NCBI GenBank assembly: GCA_031216445.1
Contig: CM062217.1
Coordinates: 22,637,001 to 22,701,000 of the forward strand
Length of the DNA: 64,000 bases
From: Lateolabrax maculatus
Lineage: Eukaryota > Chordata > Actinopteri > Acropomatiformes > Lateolabracidae
Reading direction: 5' to 3'
Part shown: positions 25,353 through 38,007 of the stretch, piece after piece
Layout of the letters: each line of letters starts with the position of its first letter
Numbering within the stretch: position 1 is the stretch's first letter
The notes under the pieces: model-generated
The model's database searches: none
The model's input: the letters and a program-made list of their open reading frames with translations, nothing else
What the model was told of the DNA's origin: nothing
Translations under genes and position numbers: made by a program

Positions 25353-25383
<31 letters not shown>
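25353..25383. repeat. (GT)n microsatellite
   Basis: About 15 GT units, 78 bp from the CA array at 25241-25274. Together they can pair as a hairpin stem. Confidence 0.95.
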
Positions 25384-25385
<2 letters not shown>

Positions 25386-25698
25386 CGAGTCAACAAACAC
25401 TTGCGCTGTAGTATGCCGACACATACACACACACTGTGTTCTCACATATTCTTGTTCTGTCGCACATACTGCGTCACACCACCCACACGCACACACACAG
25501 TCTTAAACATTCATAAACACACACACAGGCAGTTTGTAATTAGTATGACGGCATCAAATGCTTGCAGTTATAATTTAATTCTGTGTCTCTTCTCACCTGG
25601 GCTGTAGCACATACACACACCAACCCTCAAACACCTGAAAAAGTGCACCAGGGTGTTGTTACCGAACTATCAAGACATCAGTGTGTATCTCTATCACT

Positions 25699-25722
25699 GT
25701 GTGTATGTGTGTGTGTGTGTGT
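25699..25722. repeat. (GT)n microsatellite
   Basis: About 12 units with one AT interruption. A (GA)n run follows at about 25864-25883. Confidence 0.9.
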
Positions 25723-25904
25723 TTGCTCTGTGGTGCAGCAGCAGCAGTTGGAGGGGGTCTATCGTCTTATTGGTTCTAGCAGAGGGAACGTGGGATTGGT
25801 CAATTCCTCATCCTTTATTTAAACCGGAGGGACTGGTAGACAGGTGGACACTATTTAGACCTGAGAGAGAGAGAGAGAGAGAGGGAAAAACAGCCTGAAA
25901 AGGT

Positions 25905-26150
25905 TATGGGAACAGTTCAACATTCTGGTAACAAAAAATATCTTTCTTTCTGGGACTGACATGAGAAGATCATGAGTGTTTTTTTTTTTTTTTCACTTCA
26001 GACAGAGCCGGACTAGCAGTTTTCCTCTGCTTTCAGCCTTTATGCTAAGCTACGCTAAAAGCATCCCGGCCCCAGCCCTGCACTTACCAGTCTTTTCAAA
26101 CTTCTAGTTTAATTCTGTGAAAGGAAGCAAATAAGTGTGTTCCTTCAACT
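25905..26150 (+). mobile_element. Family A element, diverged copy
   Basis: The left arm reads GGGAACAGTTCAACATTCTG and CATGAGAAGATCATGAG. The centre has CAGACAGAGCCGGACTAGCA and CTTTATGCTAAGCTACGCTA, matching other copies. A poly-T insertion lies at 25980-25994. The right terminus is unclear because another copy begins nearby. Confidence 0.6.
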
Positions 26151-26159
26151 ATTAAACTA

Positions 26160-26426
26160 TTCCTCTATAGAAATGGTTCGACATTTTCTGGAAAAACTCT
26201 TGTCATCCAGGAGGTCACTGCTCCCGGCCAAGAAATAGTCCCACACACAGTCCTCTGTTTTAAAATTATTTTTTTTTACATTGTTAGTTATCTTAAGAAA
26301 GAGTCAGTCTGGCCATTGCTTCATATTCAGTGTACAGATGTGTGAGTGGTATCAATCTTTTAATGTAAGTCTTTGGAAGAAAGCTAAAAAAGTCTATTTC
26401 CCAAAATGTAGTATTATTCCTTAAAA
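26160..26426 (+). mobile_element. Family A element, second adjacent copy
   Basis: The left end, near 26172, has ATGGTTCGACATTTTCTGG. The right end contains GAGTGGTATCAATC and TTTCCCAAAATGTAGTATTA before CCTTAA at 26426. The central body is replaced or heavily diverged. Lying next to the 25.9 kb copy, it may reflect tandem insertion or internal rearrangement. Confidence 0.6.
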
Positions 26427-29296
26427 GAAAAGTCACTGAATAGAGACCGAGATACAGGTTCAGGCAGCTAAATAGACTGGAACCAGAGAAATAAGGATGT
26501 GGACAGTCTAATAGACACAAAAAAGTCAGAAAGTTCAGACAGAGCTGAGTAAAAGAAATAAATGAAAGAAGGGAGAAAACTCATATAGAACAAATAGGAG
26601 CCGGAGAAGTGTCTGAGATGATGAAAGAGAATCAGAAAAAGTGAGATAGAGTGATGCAGACAAGAATAGGAAAGCGGCAAATACTGCAGATAAAAAAGAC
26701 CGAGACGGAGTGCGTGATCGTTGTCGTCAGCAGCTCTCTGACTTCTGCTCGGTGACCACAGGCCTCCTCTGCACTTCATTTATTGTCAGTCTTTATTTGA
26801 TTTCTTTGTACCGCTGTCATTTCCCCCCTCCCTGTTCGCCACCCAGACACCCTGCCACTTTTGTTTTTCCATTGCAGCAACAAAATGACCTAGTTCTTTC
26901 CTCTAACCTTGACTTAAAGGGCCAGGGAACACTCTTTCTCTCTTTCTGGTGCTTTTATGGAGGTGTGCTTTTGAGAATGATAAACTTTTTAATAACTGTT
27001 GCTCAAAGAGCTGTGGTCATTTTTGAAAAGCTTTACTTTTGCAACTATTTACCTCAGCGACTTTTACTTTTTAAATTAGGGGACTTTTGAACATCTTTCC
27101 CTTTGAATGGCTCAGTGTGTGTCCTCATTTTTATATAATGTGATAGAAAAGAATTATAGATGTGTCTTGAATTTGACACATCCCTTTTAAACATACCAAT
27201 TTGTATTTGCATGCTGCCAGTCTGTCTAAACAGTCAGCCCACCACTGGTTTTGGTTGTGTGCAGATGCGGCTTCAATTTAGCAGACTGGAGACATTTTTC
27301 CATCTCAAATTGACTGCTGAGCTTTTGATTCAAGGGCTGACAGCATGTGTCAGCCACCAGTGAGCATTTATTCGGAGGCAGGTTTGTTTATGTTGATATT
27401 ATTCAAAATGGTCTGCAATTAGTGATGGTTGATGGAAAGTTGAAAAAGCTTCCCAGTGACAAAGCTGCATTTGATGACAGTTTGTATTAAATTACAGGTT
27501 CTAAAAACTGATCTCTATGTTTTAGTCGGAGTAATATCAAGCTGATCTTATTGTAGTCCTGTCTGCGATTGTGATGTAGGTGAAGTCATGATTTTTCTCT
27601 GGAGCCTCAGGGCTGTCAACCTGTAAAACAATGCAGGGAAACCTGCCTTTAAGGAGCTGTTAACCCACCTTAAAGAATTGGCTTTTGTATGGTCTTCATT
27701 GGCTGTCGCGTGACGATGTAAAAGCAGCTTCAGAGAGTTTTCCACCCTGACAGGGATAAACTGCGCAGAGGGCACTGAATCCAAGTTGTCCTTTTGCAAT
27801 TTAACAGTCAAATTTCTTAATCCTCAATATATCTAGTGACAGCGCTGACTATCTTGCCGCCTCACTCCGAAGGTATCAACCTTTCAAAATCCAAATATAT
27901 AAATAAAACTATCCTCGTCTCTCACTCAAACTCATCTCCCATCCCTAACCTCTACCTTTCCCTCTCCTACTTGAAAGGGAATTTATCCATACAGCGTTAC
28001 AAGGCAACCATTCTACCTGCATCAAACGGCTAGTGACTGTATTAAGCAGGTAGCATTACACTTTAACAAGGTTTCTCACTGTCCATTACCGCACCATTGA
28101 TTCCAGTTAGGCTCACATTGGAAATGGATCAAATGTGAGAGCCCAGGGTTTGAGTAGAGAGTTCCATCCCGTCTTCACTGGTCTTGACGGTTTAAAGCAC
28201 ATCGAGCAATTGGCTCCAGGCCCGCTGTGATCTCATGACGAGGTGATATAATCCTTGTTGGTCATGGTGTCTGGGCTGCCAGTTGTTTACCACTTTGTGA
28301 GCTGCACAGCAGTGATATGAATGTAAATGCCTGGCGTCTCTTCACTTCTATTTTCAAACATTGATTAAATTGATACGTTTATATACACGCAAGCATAAGG
28401 TATAATATTATATATTGTCTGCCCCAAGAGCATCAGGACACTTCAGTTCTTTTTCTCTCCCATGAGGATGCACCACAAAATGGGCCCACACTGTAGAAAT
28501 TGTGTTTTGGGATGTCCCAGGGCTTCAGAGGTCTAAGCTGCATAACTCATACCAACAACACAGTACGCTCAAACCCAGCTGGCGACGTTTGTATTTGTAC
28601 CCTCACTGTCTTTGCCATCTCTCCACTCCGCGGCATCCAAAAGAAGCAGAAATACTATAAAACAGCTTCGCTGAGGTGGAAAAAGAAATTGCCTTATAAC
28701 CAAATGTTAAATGCAGCCTAACCAGAGCGAATGGTGAGATTCACCAGCTGTTCTGCATTTACTGAGCAGGACGATCCGCTGAGGTTTGAATGTGTCACAT
28801 GTTCTGTTCCTGAGCTGCCTTGAAGATCTGGCTTGACTTGTAATTTATCTTGTCACAGAATGTACATCATGTAATACATGACACACTGCATATAACAGGA
28901 AACACTTTGTTAATACGGTGGGATTCGTTAATGTGACAGTCAAGACATATATTCAGTTCATAAAGCTTTTATGTGTTTGTATTACTTGAGCTTTGCTGTA
29001 GTAAACACTCAGTGTTATGTAATTCATTCCCGTGAAGAATTGTCTGGAACAAGTAGCATCATGGGAAGTAATGTGTCTCGTATTTGGCAGCAGCAACAGC
29101 AGTGTTTGGAACAACTAGAAGAAGATGCATCTTGTTTAGCATGATTGTGACAGGCGCTGTGGCTTGAGAAGGAACAGAGTGCCACCTACAGAACCTCTGA
29201 GCCTCTGACCTCTGATGTATTAACTAACGGTTGTACTAAGCAGGATCCAACTTGGGCTGCGTTCAGAGCGGCATTAGCTCTGCACAGGAAAACACG

Positions 29297-29325
29297 CCCC
29301 CCCCCCCCCCCCCCCCCCCCCCCCC
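29297..29325. repeat. Poly-C homopolymer (29 nt)
   Basis: Twenty-nine consecutive C on the plus strand, the longest C or G run in the window. It can form an i-motif, with a quadruplex on the other strand. The poly-glycine in the minus-strand open frame comes from it. Confidence 0.95.
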
Positions 29326-29463
29326 GCTCATTTACGCGAGAACACTGCATTTCCACCGTCGAGGTGAACAGGTGACCCTTGAAGCCACAGGGATGCGGAA
29401 AGTCTGAATTGGGCTTCAACAACAGGGCGTGGAGCTCAGACAAACAGAAAGAGTTTGGAGAAG

Positions 29464-29735
29464 AACCCGCTGCTTCTTCAGGTCTAAAGGATCCAGTTTA
29501 GGTAGCTCAGGCGTCTGAATAGGGTTTGCTCCCTGGTTGCCTCCTTGTGGAGGTGTTCTGGGCACGTCCAACTGTTGAGGCACAACCCATAACATACTGA
29601 AGGGATTATATATCCCCTGTGGTCTGGGAACACCTCAGGATCCACCAGAAAGAACTGGAGGATGTAGCTAGGTAGAAGGACATCCAGGCTGCCTGGCTTA
29701 TCCTGCTGCCAACAAGACCAGGACCTGGAGAAGCA
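29464..29735 (+). mobile_element. 3' fragment of a LINE retrotransposon, decayed
   Basis: The plus-strand frame reads DYISPVVWEHLRIHQKELED and then AAWLILLPTRPGPG at about 29600-29725. This resembles the carboxy-terminal end of a teleost non-LTR reverse transcriptase ORF as I remember it (pattern W-E-x-L-x-I-P-x-E-E-L-E-x-V-A, then a leucine-rich LLP segment). Upstream, GAGGTGTTCTGGGCACGTCC fits the same tail. A stop interrupts the frame and the GGATG-type tail typical of these elements is not visible, so this is a dead 5'-truncated copy. Clade assignment would need a search. Confidence 0.7.
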
Positions 29736-30830
29736 GCAATGCACTTTGTGAAATTTGTAAAATCCTGTCTCAATGCATTATAAATCATCTGCAATGGTTT
29801 GAGGTTTGATCAAACTTTTCACTAGTACCTGCAACACACAAAAACACAGCCACCTCTACTGTCTCCTGATGCTGTTAACCTAGAGTTTCTTGCTCAAGGG
29901 CGCTTCTGGGTGCCAAATGGCTGTTGGGCTGCAGTGATCCCGGGCCCTAATGTTCCACCACGAGCCCTGCAGCGCACAGCCACAGCCACCCTCTCACAGA
30001 GCAAACATCACACACACACACACACAAATGCTGAGAGGTAAAGATGAAGTAGTAGATGAATCCAAACCAACACGCAGGCATTCTTTGAGGCTTTGATGCA
30101 AATTGTAGCTCCCTTCCTCCGCCTCCCCTCCTCCGACTCCCTCACACACACAAACACTCGGCACACACCTGTCCTCCTCCGTCAGGCGCGTCTTGTGGGG
30201 AGAGCCATCCCTCTCCTCTCCTGTCAGTGGGAACAAATGAGCCGGGGCATGTTTCGGAGTGTGAGTCTGTGCGGATGCGCAGGGCAAACTTCCTGTCTGT
30301 CCGGCCTTCCTCTCGTTCGCTTCACCCCAAAACACACACACACACACCTGTTCTGCACTGTTACCCTCTGACAGATCACTGACATGCTGTCTCTAGGCCG
30401 TCCTGCACAGTGTGTGTGCGCGCGTGTGTGTGTATGTGTGGTTACAGACAACCCCCCCACTGTGTCAGTCTGGCAATTGCCATTTCTCAAGGAGCTATGG
30501 AAGGGAGGGAGTGTGGAGTGAGGACAGAGGGAGTGCGAGGGCCTTGATGTGAGTGTGTTTGTTGTCAGAGGGCTTATTAATAAAGATGACCTCAGCCAGG
30601 GCTCCTCAGAGGGTGTGTCTGTGTCTGTTTTTCTTCTTTCTTTTTTCTCTTTTTGACTCGTTGATCTCATCACATTATTATTATTTCATTTTGATGCACT
30701 CTTACATACATTTCAGCGCCTTCTCCTGTCTTCTCCCTGTTTTCGTCGTCCTTGTGTGGCACCAGACTGATGTTGTTGCGTTATGTTTGCATGGACTCAT
30801 AATGCGTCTTTGCTTGCATGCAGACTCATC

Positions 30831-30853
30831 TGTGTGTGTGTGTGTGTGTGTGT
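30831..30853. repeat. (GT)n microsatellite
   Basis: About 11 GT units. Shorter CA/GT arrays also occur at about 30008-30026, 30331-30346 and 30411-30440. Confidence 0.92.
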
Positions 30854-31068
30854 AACAGAGATAATCCTTCTTGATATAACTCCTTTGTGTCCCGGCGTCG
30901 GTGGATGTGATTATGTGCTTCATTATGTTAGGCTAAACAGGTTGAGTCCGCTGTGTGCTTGTGTGCAGACGTCAGTCACCTGCTGAGTGTGTTAGGAAGA
31001 ACAGATGTCCTCACAAGAGTAGACGGATGAGTCATTTCCTTCAAAGTGCAGTAGGACTCGGTTAATAG

Positions 31069-31401
31069 TTTAAAGGTCAGACAACTCAAATGACAAAAAG
31101 TCATATTTTCTCACTCTCTCCTCGCGTGTTTGGACGTTGATGTTGAGATGATTTTGGTGATGGTGTCCCATAGTGATTTTCTTGTGTTTATCCTCTGTGG
31201 CAGGATGGTTTGGACAGGATTCAAACAGCGTCTTCGCCATGAACTCAAGTTCAAAGGTAGTTTTCAAGCACTTTTGGTATTTCTTGCGCTTTAAAACTGT
31301 GGCAAACTTTATCAAAATGTTTTATCTGCATGGCCAGATACTGTTGCACTAGAGCTAAGTGAGAAAATATGTTTGTAATTTGAGTGAACTGACCCTTTAA
31401 A
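31069..31401. mobile_element. Inverted-repeat MITE-like element (333 bp)
   Basis: The left end TTTAAAGGTCAGACAACTC and the right end, read on the opposite strand as TTTAAAGGGTCAGTTCACTC, are inverted copies differing by a few bases. The interior carries no coding potential. GTGAACTGACCCTTTAA is, from memory, a frequent teleost repeat terminus. Both ends are visible, so the copy seems complete, possibly targeting TTAA-like sites. Confidence 0.7.
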
Positions 31402-32604
31402 GATAGAATTAGGATTAGCAAAGTTAGGCGCTGTTGTTCAACTGTACGTGGAGTCAGGTTAGGTGGATTTAGATGTGGTCAGTAGTGGGAGGTGATCTCA
31501 TTTGTTTAGCTGTCGAGCTCTCCTCTGTATCCGTCCCCCAGGGATGGAGCTGGAGCCTGAGTGGGACAGCCAGCCAAGCAATGGGCCCCCAGGGGTCCAG
31601 CAGTTACCATGGCCCTCATTTTGCCCTCTGTCTGCCTCACTGCAACAAGCAAGGAGGCCATTAGGGACAGGGTCCTCCTGCGGCCCGGGAAAGCCACATA
31701 ATGAGATAATGCATGAAGCTCACGCTGTCACTGTCACCTACATACACAGATATATATACACACCAGCATACACACACGCATGCACGTGCGAGTATGCACA
31801 CGTGCGCAAATTAGGCTTCACAAACAGATAAGACCCAGTGGAAATGCGGATGTGGTGCGAGTATAGGCACACACAGTCAGTCACACACACTCACAGGAGT
31901 ATATGTTTGAATTGATCCACGCTCACATATATTACTCTTTAACCTTCCTCCCTGTCAATAATCCCCCACCCATGTAGGGCTCCCCAGCTATTTGGTATTT
32001 CAGCTGCGGCTCCGACCCTCAGCCGGTTACATTTTGTTGGACAGACGGCAGCGGCAGTGAGAGGAAAGCTAATGAAACAGGATATCCCTGCCTCTGGTTA
32101 TTCCACAGGAGGAGAAGAAGAAAAATCACACTCGCTTTGACCTTGAATGAGTCTATAAAACCAGAGAAGATGAATGGCTGTATGTTTACCTGGTGTACTT
32201 GTTGCTTGGCGGGCGCCATTGTTCTTGAGGGCCCACGCAAGACCTGAAATGCTGTGTACTCCCCCGTAATGGTTCAGGGTCTCCTTCGGGGAGACACTGA
32301 GTCATACCAGTTAGTCTTCTTTTGGAGTTCAATTACAGGTAATGTCAGGACCAATGCGGTGAAATTATGAACAGAAAAAACACTTTTACCAGAATGGATG
32401 CTTCTTTGCTCATTGGCGCCCGTGCATGCATGAAAATAAAGAAATTTTTCTATCACAGGCCAAGGTCATGAAACTTGAGTGTGTCAACCCACAGCCGAAG
32501 CAGAGGAAAGTATGTCTATTTGCTATGGCAGAGATATGGCATCAATGCAAAATGGAGGCTAAAAATAAGAGCAAAAAAGAGTCAATGTCTGTTTTTTTTT
32601 TTTT

Positions 32605-32735
32605 TTTATTTTGTATCCACCTCTTACAAGTTTGCGCAACGGTTTGCACAATTCTTCTCCAGTATACCTCGCTTTATTACCCAGATGTTTGCAGGTTATC
32701 TGGCCTTCATCAGGGTGCATCTGAAGTCCTCTTTA
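32605..32735 (-). repeat. Possible retroelement tail
   Basis: On the minus strand the segment reads CACCCTGATGAAGGCCAG and later GGTAATAAAGCGAGG. This is a word order I associate with 3' ends of some fish retroelements. It is short and diverged, and could be coincidence. Confidence 0.3.
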
Positions 32736-33659
32736 TGTACAGCTAATCAATCAGTCATGTGACTCTGCAAGAAAAAGATAAATTGCCTTAAACGCAAGAC
32801 ATACAAAATCAACATTACAATCAATTTTTCAAAATATAAAATAAAACTATACTACTACTATTAATGATTATAATCAATAGTTAATACGGGTTGAATCTAC
32901 ATTTTTTAGTACATAATACAAAATACTACAATCTACAGTTGAATTCAACAACTGAATTTAGTATTCCAGCAGTGATACTTATTTTGTTTATTTATGTATT
33001 AGAACACAGCATAACAAGCTGGAAACACAACCTTGACATATTATTACCTTATAAGGTTGCAAATTTGTTTACACATCCAGCACATCTAGCATTCATTTGG
33101 AGCTGAGCTGAAAGATGCTAAAATGCTCAGTTTAGGGGAACTGCAGAGTCGGATGGTAAATCCCTGCGGGTTCGGCACCAAAGAAGACACCTAACACATT
33201 CATATAATCCATTTTTGATACAAAAAATATTTATCAGTGCTCTTTTAACAAAAGGTTCAAGGCAAGTTACAGATGGTAAAACAAGCAAGGTGACATGCAT
33301 CTGATTGGTCTGGTACATTATTGGCATCAAAATAACCTATTTATTCATTTAGACAGCAGCACTTTTTTAGCCTTCACATCATTATCTGACATTTCACTTT
33401 ACGATGGATAAGTTGACTTGTGAGTTGACAACTCATAAAGAGTGTGTGGTGAGAAAAAGCAACAATCAGGAGTGAAAGTGGCAGAGTGGGGGAAAAAAAC
33501 CCAGTATTATCAGGGGGCGCCTCAGCAGGAGGGATTTGTTTGGCTTTACTCCTTAATGAGACAAATATTGGGGGCTAGGCCTTGTTGTGAAAAGGCCAGG
33601 GCCAAAACCGGCGCTTTATCATCACATCCTCCCCCTTATGCAAACAGATGTCTCATACA

Positions 33660-33684
33660 ACACACACACACACACACACACACA
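33660..33684. repeat. (CA)n microsatellite
   Basis: About 12 CA units. Confidence 0.94.
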
Positions 33685-34520
33685 AATGCATTCACACAGA
33701 GACCTCCCAACCCATGTGCTCACCCAACTCATTTTACAGGGCTTTCCTCTTCTCATGCACATACACCTTAGACTTATGCTAATGCAGTAGAGTGAACTCT
33801 CTGCCCTCATGGGGGGATTTCATCCCTTTTAACTTTCAAGACAGATAAAACCTTGAGGAGTATGTGCCTGTGATATAAAGCACTTGTTGTGGATATATTG
33901 ACAAATGTGAGCGTTTTTCCTCTTGTTTGTCTTCCTCAGTTTAGCTCACACACCAGGTGCTGCTCAGTATTTTCGGTCCACCGAGGCTCCTGTGTGTTCT
34001 CCCACAGTGAGAATAATAATCACCGCTCCTCCGCTCAAACCAATATCTGTTGCCAAAAGCACCCGACGCAGGCTCTGCGCCTCAAACAGGAAATGAGTGG
34101 ATGATAGTGGAATGGTCCCACTTCACTGAAAAAAATCAAAATCAAACTCATGTTATCTGTTGACGCCAACAAATGCAAGGTTTTTTTTTTGTCACAGAGA
34201 CAACATAGTGCAGGGCCCTCCCCTTCCAATGGACCACCATGGGACCTTATTTCGGAAAAAATACGTCCGGTAGTTAGCAGCGGGTTAAGACAAATAATTT
34301 TTTGATCCCATTTGAATTGTGTGTTGAGTCACACATGATGTTTGTCAGTTTAAAAGATAATTTTGCAAGACAAGTCAACACTGTGAAAATACAGAATTAG
34401 AAAGACTACACACCCAAAAGTTAAGCTACGACGCCTGTGTGTTTCATACCAGGATGTAGTCACAAGAGCAAGGGGGCCTTTCTTTTCATTTTTAACATGA
34501 ATATTTTTTGGCACCATTTT

Positions 34521-34665
34521 CTAATAAGGCACCTTTTATAAAGGTTTTATATGTTCTAACTAAGACTTCATGGTTTATAACTGATCTATAAAGCTTAGTT
34601 AAAGTAAATGCTTTATCAACATTAATAAAGCTATTAATTAGAATTCATAAAAGTGACACCAAGTC
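34521..34665. repeat. A/T-rich repeat-like segment
   Basis: Words such as TTTATAAAGGTTTTAT, CTTCATGGTTTATAACTGAT and ATAAAGCT recur in slightly changed form. This suggests an internally repetitive element, probably a dispersed teleost repeat. No termini can be assigned. Confidence 0.35.
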
Positions 34666-35348
34666 ATCAAATTTAAAACACTGAGTGTACAGAATGACAT
34701 CTATATTAAACATCAATATTGATCTTCAAAGCCATATCACTAGTAGGAGTAGTAACACAGAGCGGACACAATATTTCACATACAGAGAAGAAGACAAATG
34801 CTACACTGTCAGCTGAGTATGAGTCATTTCTATGGTACACTGAATAATCGATCCTTCAGTTGAATATGGATTGACGACTCTCATGAGGGATCTTAGTGGG
34901 AATTGACTGTGCCAGGCCTCAGCGCTGACAATGGCCCCAGCAAATGGGGCCACCTCCAATTTTAGCTTGTAAATCACAACCTGCAAGTAATGGGCTGCAC
35001 TTACATGGGTCAGAGTTTACAACTAAATCACTCTGGACGACAAAGACTGTAAAGTCAAGCTTTGCAGCTCAATCCTGTTTTCTTTTCTTTCTCAAACTCT
35101 TTTTAAAAGGGTGCTGGTGGAGGCGTTCGAGGTGTGGGTTGGGTGATAAGAGGGTTGGAAGTTGGCGTTCGTTTGCTCAGATCTAGCTCTGACCTTGGCC
35201 AGATGTCCACCAAGATGTAGTGCGTGTGCCTCGTCAGCCAGGTTTTCAGAGAGTGCTCGGCTCTAATAGGACCTGGCAGGCATTTTGTTGGGCTTTATTG
35301 CCACATGCCTCTTCCAATACTGCCGCTGATTAAAGCTGCCATTACCGG

Positions 35349-35352
35349 CACG

Positions 35353-35388
<36 letters not shown>

Positions 35389-35399
35389 CGCGCACACAC
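35349..35399. repeat. (CA)n microsatellite with CG-rich edges
   Basis: CA array flanked by GCACGCACGC and GCGCGC, favourable for Z-DNA. Confidence 0.95.
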
Positions 35400-35868
35400 T
35401 CTTACGAGGCAGACCCAAACACTTTGGCACACGCTCAAAGCTCGGGCCTTTGCATGTGATTAGCATCCCATTGCGTTGTCTTGTGCAGCGATCAAACGGA
35501 GCACAAAGTTGTGCTCTTGTCGCGGCAGATTGGAGGAAGTGACGGCTACATCGTCACTCCGCTTTTATTCTGCTCATCGGGGTGCTGTCAGCTTAGACAA
35601 TGTCAAATTTGGTGCAAAGAATTAAAAGGCCTGGGCCTAAGAGGGAAGGCTCATACAGCGGCAGCACGCAGGCAAAACACATCAGCGCGCGTTCATGCAC
35701 GGATACACACTCCGCCGCACCGACACACGTGGGTGTGCAACACAACCACGCACATGCACAGAAAGTGCAGGTTTAAACTGTTAGTCATTGCTGATTCACA
35801 AGCGGCTGGCCGGCTTCCACACAGCTACTCACTGTGTTGCCTGTCAAACACAGAGGCAGCCAGCAGCT

Positions 35869-36010
35869 GTGTGTGTGTGTGTGACTGTGTGTGTGTGTGT
35901 GTGCAGGTGTTCTTGAAATCCTGCTTTTTAACCAGACCCCTTTACTCCCCCTCCACTCCGCCCCTCTTCCTCTTTTTTGGCCTCGCGTGTGTGTGTGTGT
36001 GTGTGTGTGT
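35869..36010. repeat. Two (GT)n microsatellites
   Basis: GT arrays at 35869-35903 and 35986-36010, separated by a pyrimidine-rich unique stretch. The 192-residue open frame across them is low complexity and not accepted as a gene. Confidence 0.94.
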
Positions 36011-36147
36011 ATTTGTGTGGAGCCTTGCAGGGTTTTGGCTGCTGTGTTCTCCTGGATGAAGCCAATGGAAAGCTGAGGTCTGGATGACTTACTTATTTAG
36101 GAAAAATCCACCAGAGATGGCCAGCATGCTGCCGTGCTGTCACATAA

Positions 36148-36149
<2 letters not shown>

Positions 36150-36188
<39 letters not shown>

Positions 36189-36193
36189 TGTGT
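36150..36193. repeat. (GT)n microsatellite
   Basis: About 22 units with one TA interruption. Confidence 0.95.
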
Positions 36194-37251
36194 TTTTGAG
36201 TTCATCCACCCCATAGGTAGTCTAGGCAGTAGCCTCAGTAGCAGCAGCATATTTCACTCTGAAGATATTTTTTTAAAGCCTTTAAAGTTATTCCGCCGCT
36301 GTTAGAGCTTCAGCAGACATGCCGTCGGGTCAGTCCCAGGTGGAGACACTCACTGAAGGGTTAAACGCTCCACCAGATGAAGCTAACACACACATGCACA
36401 CACACACTCGCGCTCATATGGTGAGTTACTCATGGCCGTGAAGTTCTCCATTAAGTCTAAATTCACTTTCCAGCACATTTAATTAAACTAACCCGATTTT
36501 GGAGGACCTGCCGTCAAATAGGCTTTCAGAGTTTTTCGTAACCTGCTTTTTATTTTCTTGCAACCATCAGAGGAGGATTTATCCCATCTTTAGGCGTTCT
36601 CTTCCTTTTACAAAAGCAAGTCAATAGCAGGGTTCATATTGCCACTACCCAGTGAAAACCATGAAGGATTAAATGCCCTTTTACTAGAAATAACTAAATA
36701 AAAAAAGCCATTTAAAAACCTATTGGGTTGTTTGAAAAATGCATTGCCACAAAGATTAAGACCAGGTTGTTTCTCTTAGCTCATCAGAAGTTGTCTTTTG
36801 TGAGATACAAGGTTTTCACAGGACACTTTTTTTTTTCATTTAATTATTAATATTAAAGGGCAGTCAGATACATTTTTCATGAAGTCTAAATTGCAGAAGT
36901 TTTTCAAAGATTTCAGATTTCCTTTTTGGGAGAGTTATGTCAAGGTTCGGCGCACAATTTGTGGGTTTTTTTCTGTGCACAGTCAATAAAGCCTGATGAA
37001 CGCCACAGCGTTTCCAGTCGATATAGTGCAGCACAGTGAGCACAGAGTGCAGCCGAGTTTCCAGTGTCTAGTTTATTGACAGCGGTGAATGAACTATGAT
37101 GGTGTCAGAGGTTTTGGTGTTGCCTTTGTATGCTCCCTCTGTGTAACACTATCCGGCCCATACGTTACTGACAGGATCAGCTTGGCCCTCGGCACTCTCA
37201 TTGTGATTAGTGAGCCATTGATGTTAACATGAATCTTAGGCCTCTACACAT

Positions 37252-37283
37252 ACACACACACACACACACACAAACACACACAC
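37252..37283. repeat. (CA)n microsatellite
   Basis: CA array with one AA interruption. Confidence 0.93.
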
Positions 37284-37363
37284 TGACTGAGACTTGGCAG
37301 TTAGTTACTTGATCTGCGGTGTGAACTCGGGGACCCAATGAATATGAGCCTTAAGGGTACAGG

Positions 37364-37392
37364 GGTGTGTGTGTGTGTGTGTATATATATAT
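37364..37392. repeat. (GT)n(AT)n compound microsatellite
   Basis: GT units pass into TATATATAT. Confidence 0.93.
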
Positions 37393-37957
37393 GAGTGTTT
37401 CATGTGTGTCTTCAAATATGGTCAGAAAAACGGCAAAATTAACGTCAAGTTCAACTTTGGTGAACGAATTCCTGCCGCTGACCAACAGCAGGCCGTCTGG
37501 ACAGTGTTGACCTTTGAGGAAACGGACAGTCCAACATGGAGGACACTATCGTAGCTTGTGAGCAGCGTTGCATCAACCACTTTTATATAACCCTCCTTTG
37601 TATAATCTGCTCCACGAATGATCATCAGACAGCTGTGAGTCAGTGGCACAGATACATATTTTGAATAAACTGTGTGAACTTCTTGTTCCGTTAGCTGGCA
37701 ACCCTGATTGCAAAGCTAGCTAGCTCAGAGACCTTCATCGTTCTTCAGTGACTACACAGGAAATAAAAAGCTCGGAGAGTTTTAGAGAATGGAAGGCCTG
37801 ACGTTACTTGTGTTATAGCCTTTGGTCTCCGATCTCCTGTAACTCAAAGCATTCTCTCATTCTCTTTCTGGTATCGGCCTGTCTTAACAAAGTTAACAAC
37901 ACTTACAAAAACTACAGTTCCCATAAAAAATGTACCACTTTTTCACTTTGGCTACAG

Positions 37958-37962
<5 letters not shown>

Positions 37963-38005
<43 letters not shown>
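37963..38005. repeat. (GT)n microsatellite upstream of candidate exon
   Basis: An uninterrupted GT array of about 21 units, about 160 bp upstream of the acceptor at 38165. GT or UG repeats close to splice sites are known binding sites for RNA-binding proteins such as TDP-43 and CELF in vertebrates. A role here is inference. Confidence 0.95.

Positions 38006-38007
<2 letters not shown>

Noticed and set aside
35481..36059. 192-codon plus-strand open frame, the longest in the window
   Set aside because: Its second half is GT-repeat translation (cysteine-valine) and the first half has no recognisable domain or splice support.
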